From BS150m-G50 sp964517435 (GTDB lineage: Bacteria > CAIWAD01 > BS150m-G50): a DNA stretch of 64,000 bases. Position numbers and translations under genes: made by a program. The DNA is taken from the NCBI GenBank assembly GCA_964517435.1, contig CAZFEC010000004.1, positions 53,708-117,707 of the forward strand, read 5' to 3'. The notes under the pieces are model-generated. The model was not told the origin of the DNA. It ran no database searches and was given only the letters and a program-made list of their open reading frames with translations. This document shows, in pieces, positions 18,247 to 26,934 of this stretch; position 1 is the first letter of the stretch; every line of letters begins with the position of its first letter.

Positions 18247-18881
18247 AACTACCTGAGGATGTGCGTTACATGGTTGTCGAAGGCGTCATCGGTGCCGGCA
18301 AGACCTCGCTGGCGCGGATTCTGACCGAGCGGTTGGATGCCCGGATCGTGCTGGAGGCGCACGAAGCCAATCCTTTCCTGGAGGACTTCTACAAGGACCC
18401 GGCACGCTACGCGTTTCAGACCCAGCTCAATTTCCTCATCTCCCGCTACCAGCAGCAGATGCAGCTGCCGCAGCAGGATATCTTTCAGCAGTTCATGGTC
18501 TCCGACTACCTCTTCGCCAAGGACAGAATCTTCGCGCGGTTGAACCTGAGCGAGAAGGAGGTTGCGCTTTACGAACAGCTGATGACGATCATGGAGGGGG
18601 AGATCGTCAGGCCGGACCTGGTGATCTATCTGCAATCATCCGTAGACCGGCTTATGCGCAACATCCGGCTGCGGAACCGCTATTACGAACAGGAGATGTC
18701 CGAAGAGTACATCAAGAACCTGTCCAATGCCTACCAGCAGTTCTTCATGAACTACAAGCAGACTCCGCTGCTGATCGTCAATGCCACCCAGCTGGATTTC
18801 GTGCATAAGCAGGAGGATCTGGACGCTCTGCTCGACTTCCTGACTACTCCGGTGCGGGGCACCATGTATTTCAGCAAGTGA
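18240..18881 (+). CDS. Deoxynucleoside kinase (dGK/dCK family)
   Basis: 213-residue salvage kinase for deoxynucleosides. P-loop GVIGAGKTS lies at about residues 14-22, with the bacterial family motif SDYLFAKDRIFA around 84-95 and an arginine-rich lid NIRLRNRYYEQE. Substrate choice among deoxyguanosine, deoxyadenosine and deoxycytidine cannot be read from the sequence. ATG 18240 overlaps folK by seven bases. The fol genes with a dNK are probably one transcript. Confidence 0.9.
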   Translation: MLKLPEDVRYMVVEGVIGAGKTSLARILTERLDARIVLEAHEANPFLEDFYKDPARYAFQTQLNFLISRYQQQMQLPQQDIFQQFMVSDYLFAKDRIFARLNLSEKEVALYEQLMTIMEGEIVRPDLVIYLQSSVDRLMRNIRLRNRYYEQEMSEEYIKNLSNAYQQFFMNYKQTPLLIVNATQLDFVHKQEDLDALLDFLTTPVRGTMYFSK

Positions 18882-18950
18882 GACATTGGATGGAACAATC
18901 AATGCCAGTGTTCTCAGGATTCAAACGGTGTAAACGGACGTGACCGCGAA

Positions 18951-19148
18951 ATGCGCATTCTTCTCCTCCTGGCCGCCGTCGTCATCCTGCTGCTGGTGGG
19001 GTTCCAGCTGCTGGGGCGCCTCTTCACCGGCTGGCTGAACCGGCAGATGCAGCAGCCCGGCGACAGGCGTCCGGAAAAGCCGGAACCTCCCGCTTCCGAT
19101 CTGCCGCCCGGTGATGTCGAGGACGCCGACTTCCAGGATCTGGAATAA
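18951..19148 (+). CDS. Small predicted membrane protein (unknown function)
   Basis: 65-residue reading frame with a leucine-rich N-terminal membrane segment (about residues 3-25), a basic patch, and a Pro/Asp/Glu-rich tail ending DADFQDLE. The layout is credible for a membrane-anchored small protein, but there is no recognised family and no strong ribosome-binding site. It lies 69 bp after the dNK gene. Confidence 0.5.
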   Translation: MRILLLLAAVVILLLVGFQLLGRLFTGWLNRQMQQPGDRRPEKPEPPASDLPPGDVEDADFQDLE

Positions 19149-19388
19149 CCCTCTCCCGGGTATGATCCCCGCTGTCTCGTGTTCTGTATCACGGCAATAC
19201 TATAATACCGGTTTCAGACGTACATTATTAGCGATCATCGGCATAGTTGTAACAAGTCCGGATTTCTATTCTATCTTGTTTACAGGACCTTGCTTGCAGG
19301 CAAGACCTTGTGCGAGGACTTGTGAACAAGGCCTGCAGCAGCCCGTTCGGACCAATCGTCCCGGATGGACCGGCGGACGGGTTGCCTG

Positions 19389-20057
19389 GTGAATAAATGT
19401 GAACTGCTGGAGCCGATCTTGTCCTTCGATTACCAGATTATAGCCGCGCAAATCATCGTACTGCTCTTCGCGATCGTGTTTCACGAGGTCGCGCACGGCT
19501 GGGTGGCTTCACGCCTGGGCGATCAGACCGCCCGGATGCTGGGCCGGCTGACTCTGAATCCGTTGCCGCATATCGATCCCCTGTTTTCGATCGTCATGCC
19601 GATCGTGACCACCCTGACGCTGGGCTTTCCCTTCGGCGGCGCCAAACCGGTTCCGGTGAACCCCTACAATCTGCGACAGCCGCGGCGCGACATGGCGCTG
19701 GTGGCCGCCGCGGGCCCCCTGTCCAATCTGCTGCTGGCCTTTGCCGCCGGGATGCTGTTCCGCGCGCTGTTGCCGTTCCATGTATCACATTTCATCCTGA
19801 TCCTGCTGCAGATGGCGGTGATCATCAACCTGCTGCTGGCCGGATTCAACCTGTTGCCGCTGCCGCCCCTGGACGGTTCCCGGGTTGTGGCTTACTTTCT
19901 GCCACCCCACCTGGAAGCGAAGTGGCGGGCGCTGGACCGGTTCGGTATCATCATCATCCTGCTGATCTTCATGTTCGCCGACTCGCTGGTATTGGGAGTG
20001 GTTTTCGGTTTCATTCGTTTCTTCGCGCGGATTTTCACCGGGATGCCGATCATCTGA
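19389..20057 (+). CDS. Site-2 protease family (M50) integral membrane metalloprotease
   Basis: 222-residue intramembrane zinc protease of the short M50 type. The zinc site is HEVAH in FHEVAHGWVA (about residues 28-37), and the third ligand motif lies in NLLPLPPLDGSRV (about 156-168). About five hydrophobic segments and no PDZ domain place it with the minimal bacterial forms, not RseP. The start is uncertain: GTG 19389 fits best, while ATG 19365 adds eight residues; no clear SD is seen. It overlaps the next gene as TGATG. Octamers lie upstream at 19185 and inside at 19781. Confidence 0.9.
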   Translation: MNKCELLEPILSFDYQIIAAQIIVLLFAIVFHEVAHGWVASRLGDQTARMLGRLTLNPLPHIDPLFSIVMPIVTTLTLGFPFGGAKPVPVNPYNLRQPRRDMALVAAAGPLSNLLLAFAAGMLFRALLPFHVSHFILILLQMAVIINLLLAGFNLLPLPPLDGSRVVAYFLPPHLEAKWRALDRFGIIIILLIFMFADSLVLGVVFGFIRFFARIFTGMPII

Positions 20058-20317
20058 TGCTGTTCAAACGAAGACCGCGACGGCGGTTTCCCTATCAGCC
20101 CTTTTACTACAAGCCTCCGGAGGAGCAGGAGGAGGACCGGCGCGAACGGATGAAATTCCAGCGCCTGATCGTCCATGAAAAGAGCAACAACCTGGTCATC
20201 CTGCTGGTCCTGCTGGTGTTCATCCTGCTGCTGATCATCTACTTCTATCCGGAGGTGTTCAGCAGCTGGCGTGAGGTGGAGAAATTCCAGCTGGATTCAC
20301 TCAGTATCGTACCATGA
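20057..20317 (+). CDS. Small single-pass membrane protein (unknown)
   Basis: 86 residues: an Arg/Pro/Tyr-rich N-terminus (RRPRRRFPY), a charged segment, one strong hydrophobic helix (about residues 47-66) and a short tail. By the positive-inside rule the N-terminus should be cytoplasmic. It is bracketed by one-base (TGATG) and four-base (ATGA) overlaps with the M50 gene and mutL, which is good evidence that it is translated. No family recognised. Confidence 0.7.
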   Translation: MLFKRRPRRRFPYQPFYYKPPEEQEEDRRERMKFQRLIVHEKSNNLVILLVLLVFILLLIIYFYPEVFSSWREVEKFQLDSLSIVP

Positions 20318-22176
20318 ACTCAATCGCCGACAGCAACGTGATACAAATTCTCGCCGACAACCTGATCAACAAGATCGCCGCGGGCGAGGTTATTGAACGG
20401 CCGGCCTCCGTGGTCAAGGAGCTGGTCGAGAATGCCCTTGACGCGGGTGCCGACACGATCACCATCGCCGTGGAAGCGGGCGGCAACAACCTGGTGCAGG
20501 TCACCGACAACGGCGGCGGCATGTCCAAACCGGACCTGCTGCTGTCGGTGGAGCGGCACGCCACCTCCAAGATCGGCAGCTACGACGATCTGACCCGCGT
20601 GCGTTCGCTGGGTTTCCGGGGTGAGGCGCTGGCTTCGATCGCTGCCGTGGCGCGACTGGAGATCCGTACGGCGCAGCCGGAAGCTGAACACGGCTATCTC
20701 CTCGAGGTCGAGGACGGCGAAATCAAGCGCGTCGATTCCGCTCCTCCCCTGCGGGGAACACAGGTCGTGATACGCAACCTGTTTTACTCGACGCCGGTGC
20801 GGCGCAAGTTTCTCACCAGCACGAAAAACGAGCTGCGCCGCGTGATACAAATCGCCAGGCACTTCTTCCTCGCCTATCCTGAAGTCGCTTTCCGGTTGAT
20901 CAGCGAGGGTGAGGAACTTTTTAATCTGCCGGCGCAGGACCTGAAAGCCCGCCTGTCTGCAATCTACAACGACGACATCAACCGCAAACTGATGCTGATC
21001 GAGGGAGAGGAGAACGGCATCCGGGTCAGCGGTTTCCTCGGAAAGATGACCACCTTCCGCCGTTCCTACGGCGAGCAGTTCCTGTTTGTCAACCGGCGTT
21101 TTATCAGCAATCGGGTCATCAATCACGCGGTGTTCTCGGCGTACGGCAATATGCTCGAACGCGGGCAGGTGCCTTTCTTCCTGCTCAACCTCGAACTCGA
21201 CCCGGAGCGCATTGATGTCAACGTGCACCCCACCAAGCGGGAGATCAAATTCGAGAACGAATCGCTGATCCACCAGCTGGTGAACCGCCTGGCGCAGGAC
21301 GCGCTGAGGCAGGGTGCCGCCAACGAGCTGGAGCTTTCCTCGGGCGACAGGGTCCGGTTAGGGCGGGGCGCCAATGAGTTCGAATTGCCGGCCGGCGACC
21401 GGCCTCAACACGATCGGCGGAGCGGCGCGTATCCCGCCGGTGCGGGGAGCGGAGCGGGCGCACGTGCCGCCGGCACCCAGCGGGTAACGCCGCAACAATT
21501 CGAGCTGCAGGGGGAGATGTTCGGCGCGCAAACCGATTCAGCTGCAGAGGGTGACGATGTTGCCGGCGCCCCCGTGTCTACACCCTTGCCGACCGGGGCG
21601 GGGGAGACCGGGCAGCCACAGATGTGGCAGATCCATCGCAAGTATATCCTGGCCGAGGTGCAGAGCGGCCTGATCATCGTCGACCAGCATGTGGCACACG
21701 AGCGCATTCTGTACGAACAGGCTTTGGCGACCTTTCAGGGGCAGCGCTGCAGCGGTCAGCGGGTGCTCTTCCCGGTCAAATTCAGCCTGTTGCCGGATGA
21801 GGAAATCGCCTTCGAGGAGCTGGCCGGCATGTTGACCGGACTCGGATATTCCTTTGTTAAAATGGGTGAAGCGACCTGGGTGATAGAGGAGGTGCCGGCC
21901 GATCTGAAGCAGGAGTCGGAGGAGCGGTTGATCCGCGATATCATCGCGCAATACGGCGATTACCGCGATGCCGCGGAGGAGCTGCGGGAGGCGATGGCGG
22001 CGACCTTCGCCTGTAAAGCCGCTATCAAAGCGGGCGAACCGCTTACCCAGGCCGAGATGCGCTACCTGATCGACAGCCTGTTCGCCTGCCGCTATCCCTA
22101 TGCCTGCCCGCATGGACGCCCGGTAGTGATGAACCTGACCCTGGCTGAACTGGACAAGCGATTTGGACGCACCTAA
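20314..22176 (+). CDS. mutL: DNA mismatch repair endonuclease MutL
   Basis: 620-residue GHKL ATPase of mismatch repair. N-terminal motifs are ELVENALDAGA (about residues 34-44), DNGGGM and GFRGEAL. A Gly/Ala-rich linker spans about 350-420. The C-terminal domain has DQHVAHERILYE (about 455-466), the DQHA(X)2E(X)4E endonuclease motif with V in place of A, plus ACKAAIKAG and CPHGRP, so it should nick DNA itself, as expected in bacteria without MutH. The start overlaps the preceding gene as ATGA. Two octamers lie at 20338 and 20842, and a near copy (GTGATACG) at 20767. Confidence 0.97.
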   Translation: MNSIADSNVIQILADNLINKIAAGEVIERPASVVKELVENALDAGADTITIAVEAGGNNLVQVTDNGGGMSKPDLLLSVERHATSKIGSYDDLTRVRSLGFRGEALASIAAVARLEIRTAQPEAEHGYLLEVEDGEIKRVDSAPPLRGTQVVIRNLFYSTPVRRKFLTSTKNELRRVIQIARHFFLAYPEVAFRLISEGEELFNLPAQDLKARLSAIYNDDINRKLMLIEGEENGIRVSGFLGKMTTFRRSYGEQFLFVNRRFISNRVINHAVFSAYGNMLERGQVPFFLLNLELDPERIDVNVHPTKREIKFENESLIHQLVNRLAQDALRQGAANELELSSGDRVRLGRGANEFELPAGDRPQHDRRSGAYPAGAGSGAGARAAGTQRVTPQQFELQGEMFGAQTDSAAEGDDVAGAPVSTPLPTGAGETGQPQMWQIHRKYILAEVQSGLIIVDQHVAHERILYEQALATFQGQRCSGQRVLFPVKFSLLPDEEIAFEELAGMLTGLGYSFVKMGEATWVIEEVPADLKQESEERLIRDIIAQYGDYRDAAEELREAMAATFACKAAIKAGEPLTQAEMRYLIDSLFACRYPYACPHGRPVVMNLTLAELDKRFGRT

Positions 22177-23089
22177 GCCGCACTGCCTGATCCTTACCGG
22201 TCCCACCGGTGTGGGCAAGAGCGCTCTCGCGCTGCTGCTGGCCGAGGAGCTGAACGGCGAAATCGTTTCCGCCGATTCCCGCCAGGTATACCGCGGTTTT
22301 GATATCGGTACCGCTAAACCCACCCCGGCCGAGCTGGCCCGGATTCCCCACCACCAGATCGACACCCGCGATCCCGCCGAGGATTACAGCGCCGGTGAGT
22401 GGGCGCGTGATACAATTCCGATCGTACAGGCGATCCAGGACCGCGGCCGGCTGCCTTTGATCGTCGGCGGCTCAGGCTTCTACCTGGAAGCGTTGATCCA
22501 TCCGTTTTATACGATGAGCCCACAGCCGGGGGAACAGCGGGAAGCCCTCCTCCGGCAGTACACCGATCTGACCAACGAGCAGCTGCACGAGGAGCTGGAA
22601 CGCGTCGACCCCGATTCCGCCGCCGCCATCGCGGTGAACGATCGCCGCAAGCTGCTGCGCTACCTGGAGATCAGCAGCCTGGAAGGCGCTCCTCCCTCCG
22701 AGGTGTTTCAGCGTCCGGCGCTGCCGGCTGCCGTCACCTACACGCTGTTCGTGATACACACAGAGCGCGAGCTGCTCTACCGGCGCATCAACAGCCGCGT
22801 GGAAGAGATGATCGCCCGGGGGCTGGTGGATGAAGTCCGCAACCTGCTGGCAAGCGGCAGCCGTCCGGAGGACAACGCGATGCTGAGCGTCGGCTATCGC
22901 GAGATTGTATCACATCTTCAGGGGGAATCCACCCTGGCGGAGGCGGTCGCGGCGATTCAGAAAAACACCCGGAACTACGCCAAGCGCCAGCTGACCTGGT
23001 TCAAACGCTGGTCCGACGCCAGGTGGCTGGACTGCCCGGCCGAGACCACCATGGCGGAACTGGCCGCTCACCTGCGGAGGCAGTTTTGA
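22163..23089 (+). CDS. miaA: tRNA dimethylallyltransferase MiaA
   Basis: Adds a dimethylallyl group to A37 of tRNAs reading U-starting codons. P-loop GPTGVGKS at residues 13-20, DSRQVYRGFDIGTAKP, and the C-terminal YAKRQLTWFKR are hallmarks; 308 residues is full length. The start is TTG at 22163, overlapping mutL by 14 bases, and mutL-miaA order is widespread. hfq does not follow; a subtilase gene does. Three octamers (22407, 22751, 22906) lie in its second and third quarters. Confidence 0.96.
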   Translation: MDAPKPHCLILTGPTGVGKSALALLLAEELNGEIVSADSRQVYRGFDIGTAKPTPAELARIPHHQIDTRDPAEDYSAGEWARDTIPIVQAIQDRGRLPLIVGGSGFYLEALIHPFYTMSPQPGEQREALLRQYTDLTNEQLHEELERVDPDSAAAIAVNDRRKLLRYLEISSLEGAPPSEVFQRPALPAAVTYTLFVIHTERELLYRRINSRVEEMIARGLVDEVRNLLASGSRPEDNAMLSVGYREIVSHLQGESTLAEAVAAIQKNTRNYAKRQLTWFKRWSDARWLDCPAETTMAELAAHLRRQF

Positions 23090-25389
23090 ACCGGCTACCG
23101 ACGACCGCAGCGGGCTTGTTCCTGGTTCTGGTCCTGACGGCGGCCACCGCAGGCGCGGAAACGACCACCCCCTTCCTGCTCTACAGCGAAGCGGCAGGCA
23201 TGCCGTCAACGCTGTTTTCGCCGAAACCCCGCTTTATCGTAGAGGTGACGGCGGCTGAAGGATTTGCGGCGCCCCCGGGAGTAGCCACCCTGGTGCAAAC
23301 GGAACACTACCTGCTGGTGGAAGCATCCGCCGACCGGCTGGCTCAACTGCAGAGTCATCCGGAGGTCAAACGACTGCAACCCTCTTTCCGGTTGCACCTG
23401 GTGCTGGACCAGAGCCGGCCAGCGGTCAACCTCGGCGAGACATGGAGCGGCAGCGACGGCGGCTTCAGCGGTTACAGCGGCGAGGGTGTAGTACTGGGCG
23501 CGGTTGATACCGGCATCGATCCCACCCATTCCGATTTCCGGCAGGCGGACGGCAGCGGCACCCGTATCGCCTATCTCAATGACTACGATACCGGTCGGCT
23601 CTGGGAAGCCTCGGAGATCAGCGACGGTTCCTGTACCTCCACCGACACCCACGGTCACGGCACCCACATCGCCGGCATTATGGCGGGCAACGGCAACGCC
23701 GCCGCCCAGCGGCAGTACGCGGGACTGGCACCCACCGCCGACCTGATCGTCGTGAAGTCGTCCAGTCTCTACAGCGACGCCATCATCGAGGGAGTGGATT
23801 TCATCTACGCGCAGGCTGCACAACTGCAGCAGCCCGCCGTCGTCAACCTGAGCCTGGAGAGCAGGCTGGGACCGCACGACGGCACCAGTCCTTTCGAACG
23901 GATGCTGAGCGAGTTGACCGGTCCCGGTCGTCTGCTGGCGGTGGCCGCAGGCAACGGCGGTGAATTGTGTATTCACGACCACCAGACGGTGCCGGGAGGC
24001 GGCGGCGCGGAGATCCGCTTCAACACGGGCGGCGAGTATGCCGACTACCTGCTGGTGGACATCTGGCTGGATTGCGGAGCGGCACCCGACCTGACCGCCA
24101 TCACACCGGAAGGACAGACGATTCCGGTTCAGGTCGGCGGTGCAACATCGCACGACCTGGGTTGGCTCGGGGTGCTGCAGTTTTCCCGCACCGCCAGCCC
24201 CGATCCCTACAATCTGAAGCACAACGCCACCCTGCACCTGGCGGAATCGCCGGACGATCTGGTCTGGCGCGTCCAGCTGGGCAACAACGACTCGACGACT
24301 CTGATTCTCGATGCCTGGTCCTACAACGCCTCTTTCATCGATAACGGCTGCACTACGAACGGCAGCGTATCAAGTCCCGCTACCGCCGATTCGGCGATCG
24401 CGGTCGGTGCGACCGTGTCACGGATCTCCTGGCCGTCACTGGTGGGTGAACGCCAGTACGCCGATCCACCGCCCCTCGGCACGGTAGCGCCTTTCAGCAA
24501 TCACGGCCCCGGCATCAACGGCGCTCTCATCCCCACGCTGGCCGCTCCCGGTATGGGAATCATGGCTTCCCTCTCCGCGGCGGTCAACACCGCCGGCAAC
24601 GAGGACCTGATCGCCCCGGGCGGGCAGTATATCCTGATGCAGGGCACCAGTATGGCCGCGCCGCACGTGGCGGGAGCGCTGGGACTTGCGCTGCAGAAAA
24701 ACCCGCAGCTCGGTTGCGCCGAGGCCGTTGCGCTGCTGCAGACCACGGCCGCACCGCTGGTCGGGCAGGAGGGCTGGGACGAAGCCGCCGGAGCCGGGCA
24801 ACTGGATGTCACCGCGCTGATGGCGGCTGTGGCCGCGTCGGCACCTGAGTTGGTACTGGCGGAGGGGGTGATGCATCTGCTCCTCACCTGGGATACGGGA
24901 CAAAGCCTCCTGCCGTTTGAATTCCAACTGCAGCGCCGCCAGCTGTCGACGGCGGCGGAAACGCTGTTCGTCATCGACCCCGTAGCGGATCAAAGCCTCT
25001 ACAGCTGGCTGGACGCCACGGTTGCCCCCGGTGAGGTGTACGAGTATTTCCTGACCGGCCGCGACGAGGCGGACGAACAGATCTGGCGATCCAACACGGT
25101 TGCCGGCAGCGCGACGGCACTGACCGCTCCCTTAACCATCGCCCGGCTCTATCCCAATCCCAGCGCCGGCACAATGACCGTCCGGATCGCCTCCCGGCGA
25201 AGCGGGGCGGCCACCTTGCGGGTATGGGATCTGCTCGGCCGGGAGTTGGAACGGAGCACCGTCAATTTGACAGACGGTGTAAGCGATTTTCCTTTAGACC
25301 TGGCTCCTGTCGCCGCGGGCGTCTATTTTGTGGGGGTGGAGCAGGGCGGCTACCAGGCAGCGGCCAAAGCCCTCCTGCTGCGCAGGTAG
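23086..25389 (+). CDS. Secreted S8 subtilisin-like peptidase with T9SS type A sorting domain
   Basis: 767-residue predicted exoprotease. A signal peptide spans about residues 1-24. The triad is Asp in AVDTGIDPTHSDF (about 140), His in HGHGTHIAG (about 190) and Ser in GTSMAAPHVAG (about 520). A large insertion of about 300 residues between His and Ser is common in this subfamily. The C-terminal 85 residues, from ARLYPNPSAGTMTV, form a T9SS type A sorting domain, so the protein is probably secreted and anchored by a T9SS encoded elsewhere. It starts with TTG inside the miaA stop (overlap of four bases) after GCGGAGG. It has no octamer copy, in contrast to its housekeeping neighbours. Confidence 0.93.
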   Translation: MNRLPTTAAGLFLVLVLTAATAGAETTTPFLLYSEAAGMPSTLFSPKPRFIVEVTAAEGFAAPPGVATLVQTEHYLLVEASADRLAQLQSHPEVKRLQPSFRLHLVLDQSRPAVNLGETWSGSDGGFSGYSGEGVVLGAVDTGIDPTHSDFRQADGSGTRIAYLNDYDTGRLWEASEISDGSCTSTDTHGHGTHIAGIMAGNGNAAAQRQYAGLAPTADLIVVKSSSLYSDAIIEGVDFIYAQAAQLQQPAVVNLSLESRLGPHDGTSPFERMLSELTGPGRLLAVAAGNGGELCIHDHQTVPGGGGAEIRFNTGGEYADYLLVDIWLDCGAAPDLTAITPEGQTIPVQVGGATSHDLGWLGVLQFSRTASPDPYNLKHNATLHLAESPDDLVWRVQLGNNDSTTLILDAWSYNASFIDNGCTTNGSVSSPATADSAIAVGATVSRISWPSLVGERQYADPPPLGTVAPFSNHGPGINGALIPTLAAPGMGIMASLSAAVNTAGNEDLIAPGGQYILMQGTSMAAPHVAGALGLALQKNPQLGCAEAVALLQTTAAPLVGQEGWDEAAGAGQLDVTALMAAVAASAPELVLAEGVMHLLLTWDTGQSLLPFEFQLQRRQLSTAAETLFVIDPVADQSLYSWLDATVAPGEVYEYFLTGRDEADEQIWRSNTVAGSATALTAPLTIARLYPNPSAGTMTVRIASRRSGAATLRVWDLLGRELERSTVNLTDGVSDFPLDLAPVAAGVYFVGVEQGGYQAAAKALLLRR

Positions 25390-25449
25390 AAGGCCGGCGT
25401 TCGCGCCGGACCGCTGCCTGAGCATCGCATCAACCGACCCGGAGCAGCA

Positions 25450-26625
25450 ATGCCGGAATACTTCGTCGATCCGCAGATATCACACCTGTCCCGTCGACCC
25501 ACCGAGGTGGAAATCGACCTGGCGGCGGCACGCCACAACCTCGCCGCAGTCAGGAAGCTGACCAGCGCCCGCATCATGCCGGTCGTGAAGGCTAATGCCT
25601 ACGGTCACGGCATTCTGGAGATGTCCCGTTTCTTTGAACGGGAAGGGGTGGACGCGCTGGCGGTCGGATTTCTCGAGGAGGGCGTCCTCCTGCGCACTCA
25701 CGGCATTCAGCTGCCGATCCTGGTGATGGGAGGCATGCTCAACGATCAGGCTGAGGAGTACCTCGCCCACAACCTGATCCCCACGGTATCATCACTGTTG
25801 AAAGCGGAGCAGGTCGCGGCCGCGGCCGCGCGTCGGGGAACTACCGCCGCGATCCACCTCAAGATCGACACCGGTATGGAGCGCATCGGCGTTCACTGCG
25901 CCAACGCGCTGACTTTCGTCGAAGCGGTGCTGGCCATGCCTGGCATCCGGGTGGAAGGCATCTATTCACATTTCGCCACCGCCGACCAGCGTGAGAATAC
26001 CTTCGTCGAAGAACAACTGCAGGCCTTTCTGGGACTCCTGGCGAAGTTGGAGCGTCGCGGTATCGCTATTCCGCTGCGCCATCTGGCCAATTCCGCCGGT
26101 CTGATCCGCTTTCCCGACTCGCACCTGAACCTGGTACGCCCCGGCCTGATGCTCTACGGTTGCAGTGCGGCCCCCTGGCTCGCGCAGGAGGTCGAGCTGC
26201 GGCCGGTGCTGAGCCTGAAATCACGGGTCGTCTACTTCAAAGTGGTCGACGCGGGCAAGGGAATCAGTTATGGACATCGCTACGTCACCCGGACGCAGAC
26301 CCGTGTAGTGACCGTCCCGGTCGGCTACGGCGACGGCTACGATCGTGGTCTGAGCGGCAAGGGCGCAGTATTGATCGGCGGCAGGCGGCTGCCGATCGTC
26401 GGTTCGATCTGTATGGATCAGTTCATGGTCGACATCGGCCCGGACGGCACGGCCTGGAACGGCGATGAGGTAGTGCTGATCGGCCGGCAGGGTGAGGAAT
26501 GTATCACGGTGGAAGAGATCGCGGACCGTCTGGGGACAGTACCCTGGGAAGTCCTGACCCGTCTCAATACCCGCATGCCGCGGGTGTATAAGGATGCGGA
26601 TGGGAAGACAACTCCAAACTGCTAG
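25450..26625 (+). CDS. alr: Alanine racemase
   Basis: Pyridoxal-phosphate enzyme making D-alanine for peptidoglycan. The PLP lysine is in VVKANAYGHG (about residue 47) and the second catalytic base, Tyr, is in GYGDGYDRGL (about 293). The 391-residue length is normal. It is the last gene of the plus-strand block and ends in TAG, followed by the first dispersed repeat and a bidirectional terminator. It carries the last octamer copy of the window (26500-26507). Confidence 0.97.
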   Translation: MPEYFVDPQISHLSRRPTEVEIDLAAARHNLAAVRKLTSARIMPVVKANAYGHGILEMSRFFEREGVDALAVGFLEEGVLLRTHGIQLPILVMGGMLNDQAEEYLAHNLIPTVSSLLKAEQVAAAAARRGTTAAIHLKIDTGMERIGVHCANALTFVEAVLAMPGIRVEGIYSHFATADQRENTFVEEQLQAFLGLLAKLERRGIAIPLRHLANSAGLIRFPDSHLNLVRPGLMLYGCSAAPWLAQEVELRPVLSLKSRVVYFKVVDAGKGISYGHRYVTRTQTRVVTVPVGYGDGYDRGLSGKGAVLIGGRRLPIVGSICMDQFMVDIGPDGTAWNGDEVVLIGRQGEECITVEEIADRLGTVPWEVLTRLNTRMPRVYKDADGKTTPNC

Positions 26626-26640
26626 TGAACGGCAGTTACT

Positions 26641-26698
26641 TCGGAATCGGTATCGAAATCGGTATCGGAATTGGAACATCGATACCGATACCGAGGCC
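26641..26698 (-). repeat. Dispersed GGTATCGG-rich repeat, inverted copy
   Basis: Short AT/CG-alternating stretch with several GGTATCG units. Its complement contains TTCGGCCTCGGTATCGG, the core of the arrays at 30615-30834 and 31250-31313, so this is a member of the same family in the opposite orientation. It lies directly after alr and before the terminator. Confidence 0.6.
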
Positions 26699-26758
26699 GA
26701 ATCCCGACTATTAGCGTCCATTCGCGGTTCTTTTGATGGACTTCAGATCGAGAATAAA

Positions 26759-26781
26759 AAAGGCTCCCGACGGGAGCCTTT
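26759..26781. terminator. Bidirectional rho-independent terminator between alr and ssb
   Basis: Near-perfect hairpin AAAGGCTCCCG/CGGGAGCCTTT with A-rich sequence on one side and T-rich on the other, placed between the convergent alr and ssb genes. Confidence 0.85.
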
Positions 26782-26826
26782 CGTTATGCGCCCAACCCTT
26801 GCACAGGGCCAGGTGAAATTCGATTA

Positions 26827-26882
26827 ATAGTATTTCCCACTTAGAAGGTCCTGGTTGTTCGCAACATTTCGAGAAATACTAT
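26827..26882. repeat. ATAGTATTTC inverted-repeat element, copy A
   Basis: Perfect 10-bp termini ATAGTATTTC (26827-26836) and GAAATACTAT (26873-26882) enclose 36 bp. Copies with the same outer inverted repeat and nearly the same length are at 29805-29858 and 37668-37726. The interiors differ. Located between the alr/ssb terminator and the ssb stop. Confidence 0.6.
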
Positions 26883-26934
26883 GAAGTGATGCTCGCGATC
26901 GCTTCTGAAGAGGGACATTTTGTATGAGCATCAC

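Larger units (their letters stand above)
171..26507. repeat. Highly iterated 9-mer YGTGATACA, 31 copies in 26.3 kb
   Basis: Exact GTGATACA (+) starts at 171, 4093, 4249, 4906, 5919, 6974, 7210, 7545, 8001, 13086, 14388, 15185, 15383, 15491, 20338, 20842, 22407 and 22751. The complement TGTATCAC starts at 2234, 2873, 3960, 4113, 11339, 12778, 17534, 17733, 18218, 19185, 19781, 22906 and 26500. In motif orientation the base before is C or T in all 31, while the base after is free. Copies at 7210, 17733 and 19185 are intergenic; the rest are in genes. They encode different residues in different frames (RDT, VIQ/VIH, VSH/VSR, MYH, CIT), so the constraint is on DNA, not protein. About 0.8 copies would be expected by chance in this stretch over both strands. 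No exact copy was found after 26507. Confidence 0.9.

Noticed and set aside
171..26507. Octamer copies as an effect of codon or dipeptide preference
   Set aside because: They occur in all frames on both strands, encode different residues, and are also found between genes; the pyrimidine rule is independent of codon position.
171..26507. Octamer as a ParB parS site or FtsK KOPS
   Set aside because: parS is a 16-bp palindrome with few copies, and KOPS is strongly strand-biased; this word is non-palindromic with 18/13 orientation. A different segregation role cannot be excluded.
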